Shown here piece by piece: positions 39,601 to 52,589 of a stretch of 64,000 bases of DNA. Position 1 is the first letter of the stretch, and each line of letters starts with the position of its first letter. Location: assembly GCA_949358305.1 (NCBI GenBank), contig OX442320.1, positions 7,084,259 to 7,148,258 of the forward strand, in the 5' to 3' direction. Under the pieces are notes generated by a model. The model saw only the letters and a list, made by a program, of their open reading frames with translations, made no database searches and was not told where the DNA came from. The DNA is from Strigamia acuminata (taxonomy: Eukaryota > Arthropoda > Chilopoda > Geophilomorpha > Linotaeniidae). Position numbers and translations under genes: made by a program.

Positions 39601-42600
39601 CACTGCTTGCTCGCTTTGGGGTACCTGACACCTTTAAATGGTCAATTTGTTATTTAATTTCCTTGTCTTTCAACTTGAGTTTGTGTTTCTCACCAATGCT
39701 TTGTCGACCTCGTCGTCCCCAGGTGCTAAAACAATAAAAAATGATCGCAAATTACTAAATTTCTCACACTGTTCCACCCTTAACGTGTGTCAATAATATA
39801 ATAACCTTCGGTAATGTGTTTTTTTTCTTTTTCTTTTTTATTTTTAAGTGAAAAAAGGTGTAAATATCATGGTAAGAAAGTCAAGGACGAAGAAATATTT
39901 TCTAATGGAACCCTTTTCCTGTGTTATTATTATTTTAATTTGATTTATGCAACTCCAACTTGTTGCTAAGAATAAATTTAGATCAATAATCATCAGGTAT
40001 TGATGTGTGGAAATTCTGGGTAATTGCAGGATATGATTTTTCAAATTAATAAATATTATATATAGAAAAAAAAATTTCAGAATTGTTTTACCGCATTAAA
40101 ATTCAAGGTAAAAATACAAAATAAAAAAAAATCTATTGATGGAATTATTTAATTTAAGGTGATGATCTCAACTGTAAATAATCCCTATCCATAAAAATTA
40201 AAATGTATGTCGACCCATTAAAAAATTGGGTCTTCCTCGATACGATACACACGAATTGTTTAATTAGTCGTTTTTTAAAATAAATTTTTTTAAAAAAATC
40301 TAAAAAATCGAATTAAAATTGAAAAAAAAATTATATTTAAAATAAAATAAATTTTAAAATCATTTTTATTAATTTACGTGATTCAATTATTCAATAAAAA
40401 CACTTCGGGTGACCTATAGTTAGAAACCACATTCAAAGGGTTAAAGCTCGAAGGCCAAGACGCCTTCAACTTCCCCCGCAACAAGGACACAGCTCTGGGT
40501 GTCGGTTTACTTCACCTCCACAATCATACACTCAACGAGATATATCAATCATCTCCCGACGTAAAACCAAAATAATAACCAAAATAAATCCAAAAAATTC
40601 CCCCAAAAAATCCTAAATAAATTCACTCGATTAATACAAAAAGGAATAAATTTCCGCTCGTGTAACAGTGCACAATAGTCCATTAGATTCCACTCCTACA
40701 CTCCATATCTCAATCAACTTGTAATTATTGTGGAATTTCACAAAGATCAGACGGATTAACCACGTCATTTCTCCTCCAAAATAAATAAAATAAATAAATA
40801 AAAATCTACACGTACACACTACACATCCATTTAGCTTGATAGACACATCCTCATTTAAACCCAAAATAAATAACCAAGTTCCATGACCATTGTCCCCCAT
40901 AAAATGTGAAACAAAATCAAAAACAAAACAAAAATCTAAAAATATTGCAGCGCTAATCCTCACCTCTGTTACGACACCGTTGACAAGTTTGGCATCTTTG
41001 ATTACTGAACGGTATCCGCAAAATGTTATCGAACAAAAGTATCCAATTCTGGTCCTCGTTCCACGCGATTGATGTGTCATCTTTGTCCATCATCGATAAC
41101 ATCAATTCTACTTTACATTTTGTCGCGGGGGGCCGTGCGGCACGCGGACGCACGACATCTCTGGCGGGACTTTACCGACAACAACAACAAGCAAGCAAGT
41201 CCTTGGATCGTGCCTGCGAGCGTTCACTGCATAGATTTATGACAAGAGGTACGTAAATGATCCTCCTCCACCTCCTCCTATCCTTCTGCTTCTCTTTCTC
41301 TCTCGTTCAGTAATCAACAGTCAAAAGTCACGTGACCAAGTACAAAGGGAAAGCCCGACTAGAACTTGCCCATGTAGCGAGTCAGGGGTAGGCAAATCTC
41401 TTCCCCCATGCAACACACATGTGTCTTGGACTATATTTGTAGTGGGGCACAAAAAGCACCTTGAAATAATTATTTTTCTGTAATAATTATTTTGTTTTTG
41501 GGTTTTTTTTTTAAAGTGTTAATAAATACCGTAAATGTTCAAATAAACAGATTTGCCCGCAATTTAGATATCGGTTTGGTCAAATTTAGACTTATTTTAG
41601 TCGTTTTTGTCGATTTAGACATTTATTTTAGTCGTTTTGGTCAATTTAGACATTTATTTTAGTCGTTTTGGTCAATTTAGACATTTATTTTAGTCGTTTT
41701 GGTCAATTTAGACATTTATTTTAGTCATTTTTGTCAATTTAGACATTTAGTTTAGTCGTTTTTGTCAATTTAGACATTTATTTTAGTCGCTTTAGTCAAT
41801 ATAGACCCGCGTTGTAAAAGATACCGCATTCAATTAGCATCCCGCGCTCAATGCGAGCATTTGCGGTAACCTCAATGAGATGTCAAGTCTAACATCTTCC
41901 AATAATCAGTTCAGAGAACCGTAAGTGGGACACGAGTGCGTATTCCGTCGTGATTTGACTAAAAGCGCAATTTATCCAGGTGTTTGTCGTGAGAAACTCA
42001 ATTTCAATAACATCAAGAAAGAGAAAAAAAAAACATTTTCGCGAGACGACAACAACGCCTTGCCTTATGTTGGTAATAAAAAATCTAAACATTCAAAACA
42101 CATTTGTTTTATTGCCATTTGCCATCCGTGATCAATCGAGAGAATCTTAGCGAACTTTCTTTTCGTCCGCATTTGCATTCTGAACGGGGAACTACGAGGT
42201 TCTAAGGTTCACTTGCACGGGGCCAGGTGAGGAAAAGTCCTTGGCAATTGCTTCAAGCGTGAATTTAGCGAGGCAAAAGAAATCAAAGCGAATCCTCAAT
42301 AAATCGTCCCCAAACCAAACTGTGGCAGTGTAATTACAAAATCAAATTGCTTTCGTGCATTGTTCTAACCATCAAGTCATCAATCATTCTCATCTGCCAC
42401 GGCTCATCTTTATATAATAATAACTAACCATAACAAAAAAAAATTTCAGAGTGAAAAAAGCTTTAAAAACTGGAAAATTGTTGCACATATCATTTTACGG
42501 GACCTTGGGAAAAACGAGGTGCGTTCAAGTGAGAAATAAAAATTCCAACTTTTTTTAAAATATACAAATTCTTTGATATGTAGACACGAAGTAACGAAGT

Positions 42601-45600
42601 AACGTGAACCTAATTACCCAGATTTATTCATTAAAAGGGAAATTTTTAAGAAATTCCATTATTTTTGGCTAGGAAATTGAAATAGCAGCGGATGTTCGCA
42701 TTTTTGTGATTAGGGCGTGTTTCCTCACGCCCTTACGCTCGAAATTACTAACATTGGTTAGGAAATTCGTGTGGGTCGAAACGTTTTATTTTCCACTTAC
42801 CGGAATCTAAATTCGTCAGCTTGTGGGCCACGACCGGCGAGTTTGTGACGGATGACAGTTGTCCCGAATCGCGGACTTCGTCAAACTTAGCCATTATGGA
42901 CTGTAATCTGTTGAATCAAATTTTAAAAAATTTAAATTATTATTTTTCCTTATTTGACTTTGTAACTAGTGGCTTTTATCTGGATGATTTAGATCAACGG
43001 TCCAAAAGCCAAGCCGCGTGTTTACGACGTTGTAAATAACAAAAACATGATGATATCATTCGAAGGTACAAAAATCATCACCTAGTTTGTGGTAGGTTGT
43101 ATTTTCGCTGAACATCGAGCCGCACTCTATCGCCAACGTGGCGGTAAATTTCAACCAAAGCATTTATGGAAGCATCGCGGACCTGAATTCAATTAAAACA
43201 TTAATTAATTTCAGCGATTAACGTACAATAGACCGGGGCTTCTTAAACTTTTTCCACTAATAAACCCTTTTCGCTCGAGAAATTTTTACGCGACCCCAGC
43301 CGAGCCTCATTATAACAAATCGCAAGGGACCCGAGAAATCAGTACATTATATCGAATTTTTTTAACATGGTGTTCTATGGCCAACCAACCAACCGAGCCA
43401 TTTTTAAGTTTTCGTTAGAAAAATTCGTTACATAGCGGTTCGTTATAAAGAGATTCGAGTGTATACAGGGTATCCCAAATGAACGAAGCCAGTCAAATAA
43501 CAAAAAGACCATTTGAGTGAGATGAATGAAACGAATGTAGTACTAGTAAACTAAGTGAGGGCATTTCAAAAATGTGAAAAGATTTGACATCTGACCTTTT
43601 CTTCGCGACCCCAGGTGTAAGATATATATATATAAATCAGTTTCATGACCTACGGTTTAAGAAACCGCGCAATAAATCGCTCAAAACCGAATATTTACTT
43701 GAGATGCCGGATCGCTAATCAATTTGACGATTAATGGCACGTATTTCGACAACGATATATTGCTGGAACCACACCTGAAATAAAAAGATAATATTTTAAA
43801 TGAAATGTTTCATCGATTTACAATTTATTTATTTATTTATTTAACCTTTCCAGCGTCTTTTGTAAACAAATCATTATTTCTTCTCGAACCCGCCAACTTT
43901 TATGATTTACCGCGCCCATGACTTTTTCAATAATTTGCTACACGACGAAACCATAGCGAGAAATCAGATTAAATTAGTTTAAAATATCAAAAATACAAAA
44001 CCTGTGGTGAAGAAACTAAATGCATTATTTTTTGGATGAGTAACTGCCCTTGATCTCGAACCTGAAATAGCAAACGGAAGACAAACTCTATAGGAAATAC
44101 AAATAAATACAAATTGTAATCAACTTTACTTGATCTTTGTTATCCCCGAGCCGATCTATAGTTGCTGGCAGAACTAATTAAAAAAAAAAAATAAATTTAA
44201 TTAAAAAATCAAAATATTTTTTTTCTTCTTCTTAGGAACCCGTCAACTAATTTTAGTAGTTCAAGGACTGCTGCTTAAATTATCTCCCATTCTATTAATA
44301 ATTGTCTTTTATCACAATAATATTTCAGCCCCTCAAAAATTCCTTTTTATTTTTAAATTTTTAAATTTTTATAAATTTTTAAATTTTTATTTAAAAAAAA
44401 AAAATTTAATTTTCTCACCTGATGACAAGTACGGGCGGAAATCATCTTTCAATCGGTCCACCATGTACCCCAGAATTTCCAAACCGTACATACAGATCTG
44501 TAAATTTAATAATTCAAACATTAATATTCCAAATTAAGCCGACATTTCGGACGCAACTGAAATATTTAATCCAATAATTATTTTTTTATTATCAAACACT
44601 ATTTGGGCTAAATGCCAGACACAGACAGCGAGATCAAAATTTAGGACCGGGCGCAAACTTGTTTTCCTTTTTAAAATATATATTCAGACAAGTTTTCATT
44701 GAAATTCACAAACAACATTTTTTTTTCTTCTTCTTCTTTTATCTCAAGTTAATTTTTTTTATCAACTTTTGGTCAGCCATTGCTAAAAAACACTAGTTAT
44801 GTCACTGAATGTCACTGAATCAAATTGAGCTGTGGGCTTTCGCCTTAAAAGGCCAAGTTTCTATAAGGAAACAACCTACATAAAGTTCCATTAACTTGTT
44901 TGTAAAACAACCAAAATCCACCTCAACTTAATCAAATTAACACTTGTCTTCTTCCTCATTTATTTAATTATTCCAAAAAATAAAAAAAATATTTAAAAAA
45001 AAATGTAAAATTTCAACTTTTTTTTCTTTCCTGTCGTGTGTTGTTATTTTTGTTATTTAAAAATGGACAGGCACTTAGTGCGGGGTGAAATGTTAAATAT
45101 AGTATTTGCTAGAAGAAGCAAAATAGCAAACAAATGGAAAAATATTCCACTTAAGAGAGTTGGTCCATACCAGGATATAAACAACTCATTGTATTTAGAT
45201 TTTCCACTTAATTACTCGCTGCACTCATCCATGACACAATAAAAATCCAAAAAATCCAAAAAATAAAGAAAAACGTAGAAAAATATTTGTCTTTTTAAAT
45301 TATTTGAGTCAGTTAAGGCAAAACATGCGTGGGCTGCCAATAGGTGTGTCCACTTTATACTAGTTTTCTTTCTTATTAGCGAGTTCCCTCAAGGTGACCT
45401 TTCTTTTTCTCTTTAAGCAAATCGTAGTGTTTGCGAATTGACCTCAATTACGAACGAATTGCATCGAATTTCGCAAAAGGATGATACAATTTGTGCGCGC
45501 CATTACAAATTCCACACGAGAATACTTAAACACGCTTTAATACTCATTTCCTTGCCTTGAAATTGCTGCTGCCCAGCCACGACGTAATTCCGTCCACAAA

Positions 45601-45741
45601 AATACCAATGTCGTCGCAATCTATCGAATTGTTTTCATCCTGCAAATAACTAACAATATCTTGACCAAGCTGCAATTTCTGCTTGGTGTCTTGGGTTATC
45701 AACAGCGGGATGAAGTTCTGCATGCTTTGTTGCGAATCCAT
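33616..45741 (-). CDS. CLASP: CLIP-associating protein (CLASP/chb/Orbit), TOG-domain microtubule stabiliser
   Basis: Microtubule plus-end and kinetochore rescue factor. Exons 5' to 3': 45741-45556, 44497-44419, 44173-44130, 44061-44002, 43937-43846, 43774-43699, 43182-43082, 42907-42801, 39725-39694, 39631-39547, 39488-39331, 39276-39131, 39063-38719, 38660-38466, 38408-38347, 38204-38058, 37948-37823, 37767-37525, 37465-37263, 36746-36642, 36149-36086, 36023-35781, 35717-35574, 35517-35321, 35259-34956, 34903-34667, 34601-34473, 34171-34034, 33973-33788, 33729-33616; about 1,448 residues. TOG1 begins MDSQQSMQNFIPLL; TOG2 includes LIPNSAKVMSTAGTVAIRFI; then an Arg/Ser-rich region, TOG3 (VDQTQTPNVKVKLAVLNYLQ) and the CLIP-binding C-terminus (SSVRKAAVFCMVAAHTAVGE). 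Exon 36746-36642 carries one extra base in AAAA at 36720-36723 that breaks the frame. GC donors follow the first exon and exon 34171-34034. Confidence 0.93.
34195..34440. repeat. ~51-bp tandem repeat in CLASP intron
   Basis: About four imperfect units (…gacgtaaaattgcattttt…aaaaatgcacgaaattgcac…), each internally near-palindromic (gcattttt/aaaaatgc). It lies in the intron between exons 34601-34473 and 34171-34034. Confidence 0.85.
36190..36405. repeat. 41-bp minisatellite in CLASP intron
   Basis: About five nearly identical 41-bp units (aaaatcgtcaaaaaccatta + aaaatcgattaaaaattaat) lie in the intron between exons 36746-36642 and 36149-36086. Confidence 0.92.
40964..41102 (-). CDS. CLASP: Candidate alternative first exon of CLASP (isoform without TOG1)
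   Basis: Within the 3-kb intron before exon 39725-39694, an open frame starts at an ATG (MLSMMDKDDTSIAWNEDQNW…) and ends at a CAGAG|GTGAGG donor. Its phase (one leftover base) joins correctly to exon 39725-39694. Vertebrate CLASPs are known to use internal promoters giving TOG1-less isoforms. The peptide itself is not conserved, so transcript evidence is needed. Confidence 0.45.
41570..41810. repeat. 31-bp minisatellite in CLASP intron
   Basis: About seven copies of a 31-bp unit (tcgttttggtcaatttagac + atttattttag) upstream of the candidate internal promoter and first exon. Confidence 0.92.
43303..43463. mobile_element. Degraded TA-flanked MITE (copy C)
   Basis: Decayed relative of the element at 49362-49547. 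It shares the inner text aatcgcaagggac and ggtgttctatggcca and ends …ttcgttataaagag. The ends have diverged. It lies in a CLASP intron. Confidence 0.65.
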
Positions 45742-48702
45742 GATGCTTGTACTCTTGCTGGTGATAATTCTTCTTAATCTCTACACTTCCAACTGCACGC
45801 CAGGTCCTCCTCTTTTCTTTTTAATTTTTTTTTTTTAACAAAAAAAAAAAAAAAAAAAATTTCCTCCTTGTTTTTCAGCTGTTGTTGGCCCTTTCTTTTT
45901 AGTCGCAATTCTCGATCTGGAAATAAAAAGAGGTGTTTTCAATGGGTAATTTAAACAGGTTTTGAGGGGAGAAAGGAAGAAGGGAATTTAGATATTTTTT
46001 TGGGTTTTTGGGATTTTTTCTCATCTTGCCATAGGAAATAGCACGAAAGGTTAGAAAGGTGCGAATAATTGAGAGTGACATATTTTTGAATTAACATGGA
46101 TGAAATGCATACAATCAGTTGTATCGGTTGGAAAAAGGTGTCGATCGTTCGTTTAATCATTTGTCGTGATTGTTTGACGATGTTGGGGTGTTTTTGTTGA
46201 TTTTTTTGTAAAGTTTAGTCGAGTTTCCGCAGCATCAGTCGACGCTAATTACACAAAAACAAACCGTAGGCTTCGATTTGATACAGCTGATTGTTTTGCA
46301 TCGGTGTGGAATTGGCCGTTTGTGTGCCAGGACGTAATCAACTCACCTTGTGTATCGAAAAATAAGGCATACTTAATGTAATCCACATGTAGTTATGAAA
46401 AAACAGTGCTCAAAATTCGGTCAGGCTTCCACTTTACACGGTACTCTGTCGGCCATTTTGATTTGAGTCGTTTTTGAGTTTGATTTTAACTGACGTCATG
46501 GCTTGTTTTCGGTGTTTTCACACTAGATGGCGCCATTGATCACAAGATCGAAATTACGGTAGTCATTTGGTAGCATTTTTTTAAATTTTTTTTTTTACAT
46601 TTTTGAAATTTACGGTTTGTGGAGAAGGAGGTCAAAGGTATGGATGAAAAAATATTTCTTTCTACCCTATTTTTCACAACAAAAAGAAAATTACTAAACG
46701 AGGTCGTCGTCCTGTGCGAATAAGTTTTTAGGGAAAAAATTTTTATTTTTCGTTTTTTGATGGACGGTTTTCCACGTGGATAAATATTGACAATAAATTG
46801 TGAATGAAAAAGTGGTTTTTCGTTCGTAATTCAATTCGCGGCGATCGAATGCGAGCGGGGAATTAATCGAAGTTGACAAATTCGGGCGAATTTTTTTCAT
46901 TTAAAATTGTGATTCATCGTTTTGCGCGATTTCGCCGCATCAAGTTTGCATCGTCATTTCCTCTCCGCCAAACGAAAGCTAATTTTGCAATCATCCCTGG
47001 AAGTCACGAAATAAAATGACGTCATGATTGTTGTTGGTCTCTATTTCGATGTTCTCTCCACCAATAGTCGGCCTTCACTCGGTCATGTGACGCTCATTAC
47101 ATCCAGTTGTTGGCAACCATTACTGCATATCATTGCCCAGTTTGTACGATTTTCTTCGTTTTCAACATTGCACAGGTGAGAAAACACAATTTGACTAGCT
47201 CCGAAACTTAATTTCGGACAAATTAACTCGGAAACGGACGGGAAATTCGACGCGAAAGCGCATGATAAAGATCCATTTGGTCGAGTATTGAAAAAGATTT
47301 GCCAACAGAGTCGCCATTTTTCACGCGACACTGGATTGAATAGAAGTCGTCTAATTTCGTCTCTGTTTAATCGGATCTCTGGCTTTTCATCGAGTAGAAT
47401 GGCGCAATTTTTTTAGCAACAACTTCTTTGTCATTACGGTGGGTGAAAATAGCGAAATGGGCCGAATTTGGCGAAATAAAGTGGGAAATTTTGACCTTGG
47501 TTTGAGGGGGTTGAGGCGAGTGTTCAGTGTTCGGGTTGGGATGAACTCGACTTTTTCTATTTTTTTTCCGCTTTTTTTTTCCTTTGGTTTTTCACTTAGT
47601 AACTATAATTGCAAAATGGGACTTTAGTTACACATGACGGTCGAATTTGATCAAATATCTATTTAAAGCTGCCATTACCAATGGAATTAGAAAATGACAT
47701 GATGCGTAATATCCTTATTGAAGGTAAAAGCACAAAGACGAGGTCGCACATGTATACGTTCGTTTGTTTTCCAACCTGGCAATATTTTTCATTTAAATTA
47801 ATAAAACTTTTGTGTAATTAAATTTTATTTTATTTTTTGTTTTTTTATTTTTATTTTTATTTTTTGTTTTTTTTGTTTTTTTAAATAGGAATCGTCGCAA
47901 TGGTGATTTGATCTCCGAAGTGAATATTTGACAGCTTTTTTTCTTCCGAAAATAATTTAAAATATACAGGTAAAATATTTTTATTTATTTATTTTAAAAA
48001 TAAATTTTATTTAAAAAAAAAATAAAATAAAAACAGTCAACTAACTCGGGAATTTTCTATTTTTTGAGCGCTTTTTATATAATTTGTACTTCTAGGACAA
48101 AAAATCGCCATTGACAATCAAACAATAGTAAAAGAAAATTAGGAAATAAAATAATAATAAAAAAAAAAAAAAAATATGCAATAAAAAAAAAAAAAAAAAA
48201 ATTCTTTCGGTAATGAATAAAAATTGTTGACAAAATTCGGAATTTATGGAAGAAAATGTGTGCACACGTCGATCAAATGTCTTGTGATGAATGATAAGAA
48301 AGAAGAGAATGACGCCCAGGCCGACTGGTGAGTGCTGGCAAAAATTGTGCACGTTTTAATAAAAGAAAAACACAAAAATCTGTCAATAAAGAGCAGCAAG
48401 AAAATTAAAAAAATTAAAAAAAATTAAAAAAATCGAGTTATGTTGACTGTTTTACCAATTCTCAATTTATTTAATTTATTTAAAAAAGAAAGAAAATTTA
48501 AAAAAAAGAATTTTATAATTATTTCTTTTTGCTCTTAGTCCATTCATGCTGCTCTTTGTTGTAGGTGACAACCCAAAATTAAGAAGCTAAAGTAAAGTTT
48601 ATAAATAAAAAAAAGGTAAGATCGAAAAAAAAATTTACAAAAATTTAATTTTTGCCGATAATTAATTAATTTTTGTTTTGATTTTGTAGTGCAGACGACG
48701 AC
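45742..48702. promoter_or_regulatory. Divergent promoter / 5' UTR region, CLASP and ZFAND
   Basis: This 3-kb interval lies between divergent start codons. It must hold non-coding first exons of both genes: a cag|atcgagaattgcg-type acceptor on the minus strand near 45914, and the ZFAND leader acceptor at 48689. Two perfect CRE palindromes TGACGTCA occur at 46491-46498 and 47017-47024. The region 46490-47340 is less AT-rich than the rest and is the best promoter candidate. No coding sequence was recognised. Confidence 0.45.
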
Positions 48703-50372
48703 ATGGAACGTGACACGAATCAAATGCAACAGGCAACGTTTTGTCGGTCTGGGTGTGGGTTTTATGGAAGTCCAGCTACAGACGGTTTGTGCTCGAAGTG
48801 CTACAAAGATGCGCTAAAAAGGAAACAATCCACACCGCCTGTCACAGGGAGAATTAGTCCCTCAGGTAGGTTGATTGGAGGTGTGCGCTCATTTTGTTAC
48901 AATTTTAAGGGTCTGCAAAATGGACTTGGATCATATCATGTGTTTGGCTTTAAAGCTGGCTCTTAGGACTTGGCACCGGTTAGTGTTATTTCGAAATATG
49001 CTCTCTGTAAATTGTTAACGAGGCGTTTGAAAAGATTACTTCATGATGAGATATTTGTGGCCTGGGTTTCATATGACAGATATATATATATTGATTTTTT
49101 TTTTGGTTTTTTATTTTTTTTTAAATAAAAAGATAAAATAGTTTGTAAATCGGGACGGGACGACAGTGAAATAACCTTTTTTTGTGTCAATTTCTCTGTT
49201 TTTTAGGCCCTGTTTCGGTGAGCGGGACAGCTCCATCCACTTCTACTGCCCTACCAGAAATTGCGTCCATTAATACAGCTACCCCGACTGTTCCAGTTTT
49301 AAGTCCTGCTTCGAGTCAGGAATCCCAAATTGGACAAGAGGTGCGTTTGGTTTTTAGTGTACAGTCAAAACTCTTTATAACGAATCGCAAGGGACCTAAA
49401 AACCCGATTCGTTATAACGATAATTTGTTATATCGAACTAATTTTTAAGATGGTGTTCTATGACCATCCAACCAAACCGGCCATTTTTAAGTATTCGTTA
49501 TATCGATAATTCGTTATATCGCGATTCGTTATAAAGAGTTTCGACTGTATTTGTGTTGGTTTGTTTATTCGTTTATTTATTTCGTGTAGAAATGCCTGTC
49601 TGATACGAGTATTGAGGCTTCGGCTTCGGCTTCGTCGAGTGATTGCATGGATACCGAAATGGCTTCGGATGCCAAGGATTCGCCGCAGAAGGATAAGAAG
49701 AAAAAGAACAGGTGTCAAACTTGCCGCAAGAAGATTGGGTTAACTGGTAAAAATTTAATTTAGTTGTTTTTTGTTGTGTTTGTACCGAATAAATTCAAAT
49801 GAAATGGAACCTCGCTATTGCCGAGGGAGCAAAAAAATCAGAATTTCGTTATATCGGTGTTCATAACAGCGAGGTTTGATCATTAAAAACTGAACTACGT
49901 TTTTGGGTAAAGGCTTTTATGCAGAAGAGATAAGTCGCTCGTATAAGTCAAAGAAGTGATTTCAATTTCACTTAATCTTAATCGTCTTATTTGATTTCTT
50001 TCGAGGTACGATAGATAAGTCGTTTCAGACAAAAAAGTCAATTCTTTTGGATTGAATGCACCTATTGATTTTTTTTGTTATTGTTTTTTGTTTACAATTG
50101 GGGTTGGTCGGTTCTTGGAAGCTTAAAGGTTCGAATTTCATGTTTGGTATTCGGTAAAAGTTCAACGAATGAAATGTTTGATGGTTGTTAATTAATTTTT
50201 TTTTTTTAAATTATTTTTTGTAGGTTTTGAGTGCAGATGCGGTGGTTTATTCTGCAGTCTACATCGATATTCTGATAAACATGATTGTACATTTGACTAC
50301 AAGGAGCTGGGTGCTCAAGAGATTAGGAAAAATAATCCTGTAGTTGTAGGTGAAAAAATCCAGAAAATTTAA
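48703..50372 (+). CDS. ZFAND6: A20/AN1-type zinc finger protein (ZFAND5/ZFAND6-like)
   Basis: Ubiquitin-binding stress-response adaptor; ZFAND5 stimulates the proteasome and ZFAND6 interacts with TRAF2. Exons: 48703-48865, 49207-49340, 49590-49746, 50224-50372; 200 residues, typical size. The A20 finger lies at the N-terminus ([20 protein letters not shown]). A Ser/Thr/Pro-rich linker follows, then the AN1 finger ([19 protein letters not shown], then [19 protein letters not shown]) and the family-typical end [12 protein letters not shown]. The leader is spliced (tttgtag acceptor 13 nt before the ATG). Insects usually have one such gene, so choosing between vertebrate numbers 5 and 6 is arbitrary. 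A MITE sits in the second intron and another in the third. Confidence 0.93.
49362..49547. mobile_element. TA-flanked MITE (copy A, intact ends)
   Basis: 186-bp element in a ZFAND intron. Terminal inverted repeats of 27 bp (CAGTCAAAACTCTTTATAAC… on the left, CAGTCGAAACTCTTTATAAC… on the right) have one mismatch, and the element is flanked by the dinucleotide TA on both sides. Ends of the form CAGT…CTC.TTATAACGA with a TA duplication suggest the Tc1/mariner-pogo group. It has no coding capacity. Confidence 0.88.
49806..49879. mobile_element. Short hairpin element related to the TA MITEs
   Basis: A 74-bp segment begins aacctcgctattgccgag and ends ggtgttcataacagcgaggtt, giving inverted ends around ttcgttatatcgg. 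It resembles the Tc1/pogo-type ends of the other MITEs but is not a full copy. Confidence 0.5.
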
Positions 50373-51864
50373 TTGTAGGTTTGACGTGGCCAGTTTGAGC
50401 TATTCTTGTGGGTTGTCTTCAGTTAAAATACGAGAAAAGATAAATATTTAAAAAAAAAAAATCATCGGATAGAATTTTTCGACATTAGCCATTTATTTTC
50501 TTTTTCTTTTTTGATTTTGATTTCATTAATTTTTTTTTTCTTTTTGATTTATTTTTATCTTTATCATTGATTAAATCAAAATTTTTCGTTAAAAACTATG
50601 TCCTACTTGAGAATTCCTTGTAATTGGTTATTTTATGATTACTAAATTTTTTATTTCAAGTTTTTGAAACGAGAAAAAAATGTCGTTTTATGTTTTATCG
50701 GTTGTTTTTTTTTTTTGCTGGTTGCTACATTGTTCGAGTGTATTAGGGAGAATTTTCATCGAAAAGCTTGTCGAACTAGTGCTCACAAACGACAAATCCA
50801 GAAATTCATATTATAAAAAAAAAAGTGCTAATCTTAGACTCATCCTTCGCCTCCATCCTCCAACGTTCGAGTCCCAGCCATCGAATGACAACCAACAAAA
50901 AATTTGAAAACGAGAGAAAAATATATAGGGAAACAAACAACTCGAGTCATGAAAATGAAAGTGTGCGTGTGTGTGTGTACTAAGACTGCAGAAGGAGAAG
51001 AAGAAACCTGCCAAACGACTTATTGCGAGTATCAAGAAAGAAAAGAAAAATTAATTCTGCGCATATAATCTGTAGTGTGCTTACATTATTATTATTATTA
51101 TTATTTTTCTTGTTTAAATTTCTTTCTTGACTATATTTTTGTTTTTTTAAATTTATTTTTATTTTTGTTTTTTATTCAAAATGGTGATTGCTGGAAATTA
51201 TTTCTTTTCATGTTTTATCATTAGCTGCTACGGGACGAGTAGCCATTTTGTTTCGCCACAATTTGTTGATTTTTCTTTAAATTTGCGTGTATAACAAATT
51301 TTTTGCTTGCAATTAACAGTGTATTTTGGCATATACTTGCAAATGAATAAATCTTTTCTCTGAAGTTCTAATCTATACATTATAGTTTGAATATTATTAT
51401 TATTATTGTTGTTTTTCTTTTTCTTTTTTGGAATTGTATTGATATTTTTTATTATTTAAACTCGGTTTGGTTAGAATTGAACAGTGCACTGATTTATCGA
51501 TTGTATCTGACTATGCTTTGAATTTTATCAAAAATAAAAACTTATTTCATTTATATATATATCATGAGGTTGGAGATTTTTAGTGAGATCATGTCAATTT
51601 GGATGAATAAGCATTTATTTTTAGCTTAGGCTTAATAAGTAACCGTAAATACCAACAATAGTTTTAGAAAGTTGTCGGTAGAGGTCAGATAAATTTGTTT
51701 AGAAATGTCTTTGTTTTCGTTATAAGAATTTTTCTCTGCTGATTTTAACGTTTTTGCATCGATTAATTAGTATTTTGAGTCATATTTATTTTAATTAAAT
51801 TAATTTTAAACGGTAGTATCAATTGTTAGAATAAATAGGTAAAATAGAGGCAGTATTCATGTCT
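50373..51864. other. ZFAND 3' UTR and flank
   Basis: AT-rich, with runs of T and (ATT)n. A candidate polyadenylation signal lies near 51532 (aaaaataaaaac). If it is used, the 3' UTR is about 1.2 kb. No coding similarity. Confidence 0.45.
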
Positions 51865-51936
51865 TCCCATGTGGTCTAGTGGCTAGGATACCTGGCTTTC
51901 ACCCAGGAGGCCCGGGTTCGATTCCCGGCATGGGAA
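51865..51936 (+). tRNA. tRNA-Glu (anticodon TTC)
   Basis: 72-nt cloverleaf: acceptor stem TCCCATG/CATGGGA with discriminator A, anticodon stem CCTGG/CCAGG around loop CTTTCAC, T-arm CCGGG-TTCGATT-CCCGG. Confidence 0.97.
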
Positions 51937-52190
51937 ATTTATTTTTGTTTGTTATTTATTTTGTTAAATCTTTTCAACATGAGCTATGGATTTATCGTTC
52001 TCCTTAAAAACGAATTTTTTTTTTCTTCTTTTTTTTTATTGATTTTTGACTACCGTACTTTACAAAAAAAAATCATTGATCTTTGGTTCAAAAATGCCAA
52101 TCTTACTCTCTCGAAATTTCTGTCGGTAGATAAAGAAAATAGATGAACAAATAAATAAATAAATGCAACAAAAAAATCATAAAAAAGTAA

Positions 52191-52262
52191 GGGCCCGTCC
52201 GGGATTTGAACCCGGGACCTCTCGCACCCAAAGCGAGAATCATACCCCTAGACCAACGGGCC
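52191..52262 (-). tRNA. tRNA-Pro (anticodon TGG)
   Basis: 72-nt cloverleaf on the minus strand: acceptor GGCCCGT/ACGGGCC, anticodon stem CTCGC/GCGAG with loop TTTGGGT, T-arm CCGGG-TTCAAAT-CCCGG. Confidence 0.97.
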
Positions 52263-52517
52263 AGCTAGATAAGACTCATTTATTTCTATTGTTAAATCTA
52301 ATTTTAAAATACTTCATCGTGAATATGTAACTTTCAAACAAAACAAATTAAATACCATTAAAAATAAAGCATTTTACAGAGTGTTAAAAAATTGATTCAT
52401 TCCATAAAACAACACAAAACACTCGACTGCGCAGCTAAAATCGAAAACGAGACAAAGCGGAAATTGCGCGTTTATTTAAACTCAACAAACGTCCGATTTT
52501 CATCCAAAAAAAATTAA

Positions 52518-52589
52518 TTCCCATGCCGGGAATCGAACCCGGGCCTCCTGGGTGAAAGCCAGGTATCCTAACCACTAGACAACATGGGA
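52518..52589 (-). tRNA. tRNA-Glu (anticodon TTC)
   Basis: 72-nt cloverleaf on the minus strand with anticodon loop CTTTCAC. It differs from the copy at 51865 in the D-arm region (TTGTCTAGTGGTT against TGGTCTAGTGGCT). Confidence 0.97.
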
